A stretch of DNA of 15,780 nucleotides, from assembly GCF_938030755.1 (NCBI RefSeq), contig NZ_CALHIF010000048.1, positions 1 through 15,780 on the forward strand, given 5' to 3'. The DNA comes from an uncultured Granulicatella sp. GTDB taxonomy: Bacteria; Bacillota; Bacilli; Lactobacillales; Aerococcaceae. The stretch's first letter is position 1, and the number at the start of each line of letters is the position of its first letter. Below are positions 8,084-13,680 of the stretch, piece by piece. The notes under the pieces were generated by a model that saw nothing but the letters and a program-made list of their open reading frames with translations, searched no databases and had not been told where the DNA came from. The translations under genes were made by a program, and so were the position numbers.

Positions 8084-8440
8084 ATGGAACATACCAGTAA
8101 AAAATTATTACAAGTTGTTTTAGATGCTTGTGAAGACAAGTTAGCACAAGAAGTGGTTGCACTAGATGTAGCCAGTCTTACACCTGTTGCAGAGTACTTT
8201 GTAATTACACACGGTAAAAACGAAAAACAAGTACAAGCGATTGTCGATGCGGTTGAAGAAGCGGTTGAAAAAGAAGGCTTCGAAGTAAGAAGTATCGAAG
8301 GTAAAGATGGCAGCAAATGGATTTTAATGGACTTAAACGATGTGATTGTCCATGTATTCTATTATGCTGATCGAGAATTCTATAATTTAGAAAAATTATG
8401 GAGCGATGCACCAATCGTGAATATTGTGAGTGAAAACTAA
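8084..8440 (+). CDS. rsfS: Ribosomal silencing factor RsfS
   Basis: This 118-residue protein (Iojap/YbeB/YqeL family) binds L14 on the 50S subunit and blocks joining with 30S when nutrients are scarce. The conserved core is visible: the strand SLTPVAEYFVITHGKNEKQVQAI, then GKDGSKWILMDLNDVIVHVF and the closing YNLEKLWSDAP. Length is typical. The gene starts one base after yqeK, with the site AAAGGAGA inside the yqeK end, and overlaps the next gene by one base (TAATG). Confidence 0.95.
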   Translation: MEHTSKKLLQVVLDACEDKLAQEVVALDVASLTPVAEYFVITHGKNEKQVQAIVDAVEEAVEKEGFEVRSIEGKDGSKWILMDLNDVIVHVFYYADREFYNLEKLWSDAPIVNIVSEN

Positions 8441-9180
8441 TGAACTATCAAAAATTTGCTCATGTATATGACCAAGTGATGGATCAACAACTCTACGAAG
8501 AATGGACGGACTATGCAGTTCGTTCTTTTTCGCATAGTGCCAAAAGACCTGTTCGTAAAGTCATGGAACTTGCTTGTGGAACAGGTGAAGTATCCATGCG
8601 ACTCGATGATAAAGGATTCGAAGTCGTTGGCGTTGATTTATCCAAGAATATGTTAGAGATTGCAAAAAAGAAAGCGCAAGGTAGACCTATCGAATGGCTT
8701 CAAGCGGATATGCGAGTATTGGAAGATGTACCGACAACCGATGCAGTAACGCTGTTTTCAGATTCACTCTGTTATTTAACAGATTTTGAAGATGTCGTTT
8801 CGGTATTTGAAGCGGTGTACGAACATTTAGAAGAGGATGGGATTTTCCTCTTCGATGTGCACTCGCTCTATCAAATGCAAGAAGTCTTTCCAGGATATCA
8901 ATATCATTTTGTAGAAGACGATTTTGCATTTCTATGGCAAAGCTATGAATTAGATGAGCCTGGCAGTGTCGAACATGTTATTGATATGTATATTAAACAA
9001 GAAGATAGCAATCTGTATGAGCATTTCCAAGAAGTGCATGAAGAACAAACTTTCCCAATTGAAATGGTTGAAGCCGCACTAGAGACGGTCGGTTTTACCG
9101 ATATTAAGGTGACGGCTGACTTTGGAAGAAGCGAAGTCCAAGAAACGAGTCCGCGTTGGTTCTTCCAAGCGGTGAAATGA
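8440..9180 (+). CDS. yqeM: Class I SAM-dependent methyltransferase (YqeM-like)
   Basis: This 246-residue protein has a Rossmann-type SAM-binding domain. Motif I is VMELACGTGEVS (41-52). The acidic residue of motif II is in VVGVDLSKNMLEIA (62-75), and QADMRVL and LFSDSLCYL follow as motifs III and IV. The substrate of this conserved operon member is not established. It is coupled to rsfS by a one-base overlap. No signal or membrane segment is seen. Confidence 0.88.
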   Translation: MNYQKFAHVYDQVMDQQLYEEWTDYAVRSFSHSAKRPVRKVMELACGTGEVSMRLDDKGFEVVGVDLSKNMLEIAKKKAQGRPIEWLQADMRVLEDVPTTDAVTLFSDSLCYLTDFEDVVSVFEAVYEHLEEDGIFLFDVHSLYQMQEVFPGYQYHFVEDDFAFLWQSYELDEPGSVEHVIDMYIKQEDSNLYEHFQEVHEEQTFPIEMVEAALETVGFTDIKVTADFGRSEVQETSPRWFFQAVK

Positions 9181-9189
9181 GGCTTGCGT

Positions 9190-10374
9190 ATGAAGATATG
9201 TGGAGTAATCGCAGAATTTAATCCATTTCATCAAGGCCATGCTTATCTGTTAGAACAGGCACGGAAAAAAACGAGTGCGGATGTTATTGTTGTCGTGATG
9301 AGCGGTAATTGGGTGCAACGTGGTGAACCTGCGATCGAACAAAAATGGAGTCGCGCAAAAGTCGCGCTACAAAATGGAGGAGACGTCGTGATTGAGATGC
9401 CAACTGCAGTGAGCTGTCAGTCAACAGACCGTTTTGCAAAGGGCGCAGTAGAAATCTTGCAAAATGTAGGGTGCCACTTCTTAGCTTTTGGTTGTGAAAG
9501 TGGAGATGCGGCATTTTTTGAAGTAGCGGTATCTCAACGAAATACCATTGAAAAAGAAATTAGTCGTTTTGTAGAAGAAAACCGTTCACTAACTTTTGCT
9601 AGCCAATTAACACAGCTCGCTGTGAAAGAGTTTGGAGAAGACAGTACTCTCGCAGAAGCCTTGCAGTCTCCAAATCAACAGTTGGGACTAGCTTACGCCG
9701 TTGAAAATGCTAAGAGTGAACATCCAATGCAGATCGTTCCAATTACACGAGTAGGAAGTGGACATTTGGATGATGTGTTAGACAAAACTGCTTTTGCCAG
9801 TGGAACGGCCTTACGAAAAGCGCTGAAGGGGAATCGTTATGAGAAAGTATTACGAGAACAACTGTCCTATGTTCAGTTCGATGATGAAGTGTACAAAAAC
9901 GATTGGAGTTCTTATTGGCCAATCTTGAAGAGTATCGTCTTAAGAAGTACTGACGAAGAACTACGTGCCATTTATCAAATGGAAGAAGGAATCGAGAATC
10001 GCTTGAAGGAAGCTGTTCGAACAACTTCAACTATTGAGGAGTGTCTCCAACATCTCAAAAACAAACGGTGGAGCTGGGCAAGGTTGCAGCGACTCCTTGT
10101 TTATGTTTTACTTGGAATAACCAAAACGGAAATGGAAGACTATTGGAATACACCGATTCATCAAGGTAAAGTCCTGGGGTTTACATTAAAGGGTCAAAAG
10201 TGGTTGAAGAATATGCGGGAAGTAGAATCGTTCAATTTAATAACTAATTACGCAGCCTATAAAGATGAACGGCAAGAAAGTTGGGATTTATTGTATGATT
10301 TTTGGAATCCATCCAAGCAAATTTCTGCTACGGTCTTTAAGCCGATTCAAGTGAACAAGGAGATAGAATTTTAA
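9190..10374 (+). CDS. tmcAL: tRNA(Met) cytidine acetate ligase (TmcAL/YlbM)
   Basis: This 394-residue nucleotidyltransferase-like enzyme uses acetate and ATP to make N4-acetylcytidine at wobble position 34 of elongator tRNA-Met. The N-terminal motif is GVIAEFNPFHQGHAYLLEQA (5-24) with HxGH at H14-H17, and SGNWVQRGEPA follows at 38-48. The middle FASGTALRKAL and the C-terminal helical region match the family. I chose the ATG at 9190 (GAGG 7 bases upstream) over the TTG at 9184. It is the last gene of the long operon and is followed by a terminator. Confidence 0.93.
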   Translation: MKICGVIAEFNPFHQGHAYLLEQARKKTSADVIVVVMSGNWVQRGEPAIEQKWSRAKVALQNGGDVVIEMPTAVSCQSTDRFAKGAVEILQNVGCHFLAFGCESGDAAFFEVAVSQRNTIEKEISRFVEENRSLTFASQLTQLAVKEFGEDSTLAEALQSPNQQLGLAYAVENAKSEHPMQIVPITRVGSGHLDDVLDKTAFASGTALRKALKGNRYEKVLREQLSYVQFDDEVYKNDWSSYWPILKSIVLRSTDEELRAIYQMEEGIENRLKEAVRTTSTIEECLQHLKNKRWSWARLQRLLVYVLLGITKTEMEDYWNTPIHQGKVLGFTLKGQKWLKNMREVESFNLITNYAAYKDERQESWDLLYDFWNPSKQISATVFKPIQVNKEIEF

Positions 10375-10450
10375 TCTCTGTCTTTTCAAGCTTGTAAAGT
10401 AGTAAGTGTCTAGAGTTTAGTTAGAGTAAAAGTTAAGATTAAAGATTAGA

Positions 10451-10476
10451 AAGGAACAGGTAACTGTTCCTTTTTT
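10451..10476 (+). terminator. Terminator of the hom-tmcAL operon
   Basis: Arms AAGGAACAG (10451-10459) and CTGTTCCTT (10464-10472) form a perfect 9-bp stem with a GTAA loop. The arms lead into six T residues (10471-10476). The 76 bases between tmcAL and this hairpin hold nothing else recognised. It is the last feature that I assign confidently to the host chromosome. Confidence 0.93.
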
Positions 10477-10559
10477 GATTGGAAAAATTCGATCTTTGAC
10501 AACTGAAAATTCTATCAACAATTAAGTTAAATTTTTCTCTCAATAGAATTAAACAGGAA

Positions 10560-10883
10560 TAGTTGAAGAACGAAATAGGAGTGTGAGAACACTAAAATCA
10601 TCTACATAGACAAATGGGTCTATGTGCTATGGCTCTGAAAGATAGGGTTGAATTTCTACTTTGGTAGGATCTAAGCGATTATACTATTTAAATTATTAGA
10701 ATAGTATGGCAACGTGAGGATCTGAATTTGTAGAGAGACACGATATGAGCCTAGGTTGAATTTCAACCGAATTGCCAAGACACAGAAGAGGACTGTTGAG
10801 CATTATTAAAAGTGGCGTGTTGCCCTCACGAGAAAAGGGGACATGAGTAGCCTATTTCTTAAATAATGAGGAATAGGCTTTTT
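10560..10883 (+). ncRNA. Structured RNA upstream of the ToxN-like gene; candidate type III antitoxin or switch-like leader
   Basis: This is about 320 bases with no open frame and dense pairing. The outer helix pairs GAAATAGG (10572-10579) with CCTATTTC (10851-10858). Inside are a hairpin with a GAGA tetraloop (10580-10593), an 8-bp hairpin (10604-10625), TTCTAC/GTAGGA (10654-10669), an 8-bp hairpin ATACTATT/AATAGTAT (10681-10707) and GGTTGA/TCAACC (10754-10768). A long-range GC-rich helix pairs CGTGAGG (10713-10719) with CCTCACG (10824-10830). GGCAA at 10708 can also pair with TTGCC at 10772, crossing that helix. The position between a promoter region and a terminator just before a ToxN/AbiQ gene is that of type III antitoxin RNA, but no tandem repeats are present. 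It does not match RNase P, tmRNA, SRP or T-box RNAs as far as I can tell. The 5' end is uncertain: a TTGACA at 10496-10501 lacks a good -10. Confidence 0.6.
10850..10883 (+). terminator. Terminator/attenuator immediately before the toxin gene
   Basis: GCCTATTTCTT (10850-10860) pairs with GAGGAATAGGC (10868-10878) over 11 bp including G-U pairs, with a 7-base loop, then TTTTT. The left arm is shared with the closing helix of the upstream RNA, so the two structures exclude each other. In type III toxin-antitoxin loci a leaky terminator between RNA and toxin sets their ratio. Confidence 0.85.
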
Positions 10884-10903
10884 ATATTATTAAGGAGGTA
10901 GCA

Positions 10904-11401
10904 ATGAAATTAGATTTATATGAAGCAAGTCCTGAATATATTTCCTATTTACGTCAATTTGATTCTAATGTATTAGCTGAAAAGGCTACATTTAAGCAAA
11001 GAAGATATGTTGGAACTGTAATTACTATTGACTCTAAAAATTATTTTCTTCCATTAAGTAGTCCAAAAGGAAGACATCGTTTTTTAGGAAGTTCACTGGA
11101 TATTTATAAATTAGATTCTGGTAATTTAGGAATTATTAATTTAAATAAAATGATTCCTATTAAACGAGAATACCTTGAAAAAATTGATTTCAAAAAAGTA
11201 TCTGACCAAAGATACAAAGGTCTATTAAAGAAACAATATTATATTTTAAATGAAAAAAGTTCCGTTATTCATAATAGAGCGGAGCGAATATACAATATTG
11301 CTACAAAAGAAGAAGAATTAAAAGAGTTTGAGATAAAACTAAAAGAACGTTGTTGTAATTTTCAGTTGTTAGAAGAACAAGCAAAACAATATCACTATTA
11401 G
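10904..11401 (+). CDS. Type III toxin-antitoxin system ToxN/AbiQ family endoribonuclease toxin
   Basis: This 165-residue protein has the family outline of ToxN/AbiQ, compact basic endoribonucleases that cut their own antitoxin RNA and cellular mRNAs, and that are held inactive by that RNA. Features seen: an N-terminal SPEYISYLRQFDSNV, the strand RRYVGTVITIDSKNYFLPL, the conserved active-site-region motif LSSPKGRH (51-58), LGIINLNKMIPI (75-86), and the helix ending in a KKQYYIL...IHNRAERIYN pattern. The length matches the family (about 170). The ribosome binding site TAAGGAGG (10891-10898) is near perfect, and the gene lies just after the terminator. Known members abort phage infection or stabilise plasmids. 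parA starts 45 bases on with no clear promoter, so the toxin is probably transcribed with parAB. Subfamily (ToxN, CptN or TenpN) is not resolved. Confidence 0.85.
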   Translation: MKLDLYEASPEYISYLRQFDSNVLAEKATFKQRRYVGTVITIDSKNYFLPLSSPKGRHRFLGSSLDIYKLDSGNLGIINLNKMIPIKREYLEKIDFKKVSDQRYKGLLKKQYYILNEKSSVIHNRAERIYNIATKEEELKEFEIKLKERCCNFQLLEEQAKQYHY

Positions 11402-11422
11402 AACCTTTTGCCAAAATGGCAA
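11402..11422. repeat. Imperfect inverted repeat before parA; candidate ParB site or operator
   Basis: AACCTTTTGCCA (11402-11413), spacer AAA, then TGGCAA (11417-11422). The left arm is identical to that of the longer repeat after parB (13066-13092), while the right arm is degenerate after six bases. It lies between the toxin stop codon and the parA ribosome binding site, so it could serve autoregulation or centromere function. Confidence 0.6.
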
Positions 11423-11446
11423 GAAGTGGAGAAGGAGAATTATACA

Positions 11447-12235
11447 ATGACAAAAATTATCGCAATAGCAAACCAAAAAGGTGGAGTTGGTAAAACAGCA
11501 ACAACCATGAACTTAGGTACAGCATTAGCTGCATTAGAAAAGAAAGTACTATTAATAGATAGTGATCCACAAGCTAATTTAAGTTGCTATTTAGGAAATG
11601 ACAGCAAAGTGGACTTAAATAGCTTAACTGAAGGTATCGATTCAATTATTGATAAAAAGCAGTTTGACTACAATCAATTGATTAAACGTAAAGAAATGAA
11701 AACTGATAATGGAAGAGTAGAAATTGATTATATTGTATCTAACAAATACCTAAGCGGTATTGAGTTAGCGTTGAATCAAGTGATTGGTGGGGAAATGTTT
11801 TTCTCAAGATTGTTACGCAAGTTACCGTTAAAAAAATATGATTATGTATTGATTGATACAAAACCTTCACTTGGAAGATTGTTAATCAATGTGTTGATTG
11901 CTAGCGATAGCGTAATTATTCCAATTGATAGTAAAAATTCGTCTGTAGAAGGTTATAAGGAATTAACTTCAACAATTCAGGAAATTGAAGATAATTTAGG
12001 ACAAGAAATTAAAATCGAAGGTTTATTACAAACAATGGTAACACACACGAACAATTCAAAGGAAATTTCAAAAACAATTCAATCGTTCAATGTTCCAGTA
12101 TTCAATACATTAATTCCATTGTTAAATGAAGCAGAATCTTCCTATAGAATGAGCGAATCTGTATTCGCAATTAAAAACAGTCGATTAGCGACTTGCTACT
12201 TAAACCTTGCAAAAGAATTAGTTGAAAGGGGTTAA
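11447..12235 (+). CDS. parA: ParA family partition ATPase
   Basis: This 262-residue protein is a deviant Walker-type ATPase of the ParA/Soj/MinD superfamily. The Walker A signature KGGVGKT is at 11-17, the A' motif is LLIDSDPQANLS, and Walker B is YVLIDTKPSL. Type Ib ParA proteins like this have no N-terminal DNA-binding domain; they coat the nucleoid and move ParB-bound DNA. The start at 11447 has AGGAG 8-12 bases upstream; an in-frame start at 11408 would run through the inverted repeat and has no site. The motif IDTKPS differs from the common ID.PPS (a lysine in place of the first proline), which is a tolerable variation. It is followed 4 bases later by the parB-like gene. Such ATPases are typical of plasmids and of ICEs that replicate. 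Confidence 0.93.
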   Translation: MTKIIAIANQKGGVGKTATTMNLGTALAALEKKVLLIDSDPQANLSCYLGNDSKVDLNSLTEGIDSIIDKKQFDYNQLIKRKEMKTDNGRVEIDYIVSNKYLSGIELALNQVIGGEMFFSRLLRKLPLKKYDYVLIDTKPSLGRLLINVLIASDSVIIPIDSKNSSVEGYKELTSTIQEIEDNLGQEIKIEGLLQTMVTHTNNSKEISKTIQSFNVPVFNTLIPLLNEAESSYRMSESVFAIKNSRLATCYLNLAKELVERG

Positions 12236-12239
12236 GATC

Positions 12240-13064
12240 ATGAGTAACGAAAATTATAATGCATTATTCAATAGTACTCTAAATAATAAGCTTCCTAGAA
12301 CTGAAGTATTAATTGAAGATATCTTTCCATACGAAGAGCAACCTTTTGATTTATATTCTGAAGAAAAGTTGGAACAACTTTCAAAAGATATTTCTGAAAA
12401 TGGATTATACAATCCAATTCTTGTAAGACCCTACAAAGGGGGATATCAAATTATTAGCGGTCATAATCGCTTTAATGCTATTAAGCGGTTAGATTGGGTG
12501 ACTGTTCCAGTTACTGTTGAAACATTAACAGACGAAGATGCAATGATTCGTCTAGTCAATAGCAATCTTTATCAACGACAATTGATAAAAGAAAGTGAAA
12601 AAGTAAAAGCGTACACAATGAAAGTGAATGCCAACAAAAGACAAGGAAAAAAAGGGAATAATGCACTAGATATTGTTGCAAAACAAGAGAATTTATCACT
12701 TAGAACTCTTTCAAGATACACAGCTTGTATTTCTCTTATTGATGAATTTTTACAATTATTAGATCAGAAAAAAATTTCACTAGCTATTGGAGAGCAAGTC
12801 GCAAAATTATCTGAAGGAAAACAACAAGTATTAAGTGACTATCTTATTAATCATTCGCTAAAAGTAAATTTGCATCAAGCTATTTTATTAAGAGAAGTTG
12901 AAGAATTTACAGAAGAGAATTTAGATAGTGTTTTCTTTGCTGAAAAACAGCAAGAAAAACAAAAGAAATCATTTGAAAATAAACTTCCTGAAAATTTTGA
13001 ACCACTAGATTATTTTTTATCAGAAGAAAAATATAGAGAGTTTATGCAACTTTTACAATCGTAA
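12240..13064 (+). CDS. parB: ParB/Spo0J family DNA-binding partition protein
   Basis: This 274-residue protein has the ParB N-terminal (ParB/Srx fold) domain: the opening LIEDIFPYEEQPF (24-36), then SKDISENGLYNPILVRP and the conserved arginine-containing box GYQIISGHNRFNAI (68-81; GHNR at 74-77), which in ParB proteins binds CTP. A helix-turn-helix region follows (about 120-160: a lysine-rich segment, then DIVAKQENLSLRTLSRYTA). The C-terminus (about 210-274) would provide dimerisation and is glutamate- and lysine-rich. I chose the ATG at 12240 with AAAGGGG 8 bases upstream; a TTG at 12222 lies inside parA. It should bind the inverted repeats that bracket parAB. Confidence 0.9.
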   Translation: MSNENYNALFNSTLNNKLPRTEVLIEDIFPYEEQPFDLYSEEKLEQLSKDISENGLYNPILVRPYKGGYQIISGHNRFNAIKRLDWVTVPVTVETLTDEDAMIRLVNSNLYQRQLIKESEKVKAYTMKVNANKRQGKKGNNALDIVAKQENLSLRTLSRYTACISLIDEFLQLLDQKKISLAIGEQVAKLSEGKQQVLSDYLINHSLKVNLHQAILLREVEEFTEENLDSVFFAEKQQEKQKKSFENKLPENFEPLDYFLSEEKYREFMQLLQS

Positions 13065-13065
13065 A

Positions 13066-13092
13066 AACCTTTTGCCATTTTGGCAAAAGGTT
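13066..13092. repeat. Perfect 12-bp inverted repeat after parB; candidate parS/ParB-binding site
   Basis: AACCTTTTGCCA (13066-13077), spacer TTT, TGGCAAAAGGTT (13081-13092): a perfect 27-base inverted repeat beginning just after the parB stop (13062-13064). On the top strand it is followed by AAAAAGG, not a T tract, so it is not a rightward terminator. Its half-site is repeated before parA. Confidence 0.7.
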
Positions 13093-13109
13093 AAAAAGGA
13101 GATGGTTTT

Positions 13110-13388
13110 ATGTTTGTTATTATTGGGCAAGTTTTAATGATACTTTTTATATGTGCAATTATAGGAAAGCTAATCCTAAAAATATTTAATTTTTCAATTA
13201 GAACAGTAATTGTTGGAGTTCCAACATTGTTAATTTTAGGTACATTGGGAAATTTATTATATAACCCTCATGCTGAAACAATACTCTTAATAATAGGAAT
13301 TTCATTTGGAGCTTTGATAACAATAATTTTGTTTTTTAGAGAGATAATAAAACGAGGAGAAAAGGAAGGAAACGAAGATGAAATATAA
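13110..13388 (+). CDS. Small membrane protein of unknown function
   Basis: This 92-residue protein is mostly hydrophobic, with three probable membrane spans at about 1-26, 33-52 and 56-77, followed by a charged cytosolic tail (FREIIKRGEKEGNEDEI). I do not recognise the family. It starts 8 bases after AAGGAG and 18 bases after the palindrome. It overlaps the next frame by 11 bases, so it belongs to the same transcript as parB and the replication genes. There is no signal-peptide cleavage site or lipobox. Confidence 0.7.
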   Translation: MFVIIGQVLMILFICAIIGKLILKIFNFSIRTVIVGVPTLLILGTLGNLLYNPHAETILLIIGISFGALITIILFFREIIKRGEKEGNEDEI

Positions 13389-13680
13389 ACAACCGTTAGC
13401 ATATCAAACAACTGAATATATTTATGTTCACAAAGGAATTATGGATCATAAAGATTTAACAAATGAAGATAAAACAATATATATATACTTAAATTTATTA
13501 AGTAATAAAGGGAAAGCAAAAGTTTCAATTTCAGAATTAAGAAAAGAAATCAAAGGTAAGAATCCATTGACTACATTGGAACATTTAATTAAATACGGAA
13601 TTATTCATTCTTACTATCGAACTAAAGATAGTCTAATTATACAGTTAAATGATAATGACGAGGATTTAATCGATGACTAA
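13378..13680 (+). CDS. Small winged-helix-like protein, possible replication accessory
   Basis: This 100-residue cytosolic protein is not assigned to a family. Residues about 26-80 (LTNEDKTIYIYLNLLSN..., ISELRKEI, LEHLIKYGIIHSYY) have the helix-helix-strand rhythm of a winged helix. They recall the first domain of RepA_N initiators (LS.E.KI.YGIL..., IEEF.Q.L, LIKYGLLE), which is the next gene. It may be a small replication or copy-control partner, or a divergent relative of that domain. It overlaps the membrane protein by 11 bases and repA by 8 (ATGACTAA). The acidic tail is DNDEDLIDD. Confidence 0.65.
   Translation: MKYKQPLAYQTTEYIYVHKGIMDHKDLTNEDKTIYIYLNLLSNKGKAKVSISELRKEIKGKNPLTTLEHLIKYGIIHSYYRTKDSLIIQLNDNDEDLIDD

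Noticed and set aside
10496..10524. TTGACA at 10496 as the -35 of a promoter for the structured RNA
   Set aside because: At 16-18 bases downstream the sequence is CAATTA/AATTAA, a poor -10. TAGAAT at 10544 is too far away. The promoter is left open.
10560..10860. The structured region as RNase P RNA, tmRNA, SRP RNA, T-box, or a group I/II intron
   Set aside because: The diagnostic motifs are missing: no GAGGAAAGTCC, no TTCRA tRNA-like end, no TGGNACCGCG, and no intron core or domain V.
13066..13092. Long palindrome after parB as a rightward terminator
   Set aside because: The stem is followed by AAAAAGG, not T residues, and the half-site recurs before parA. A leftward terminator is possible but no leftward gene is present.
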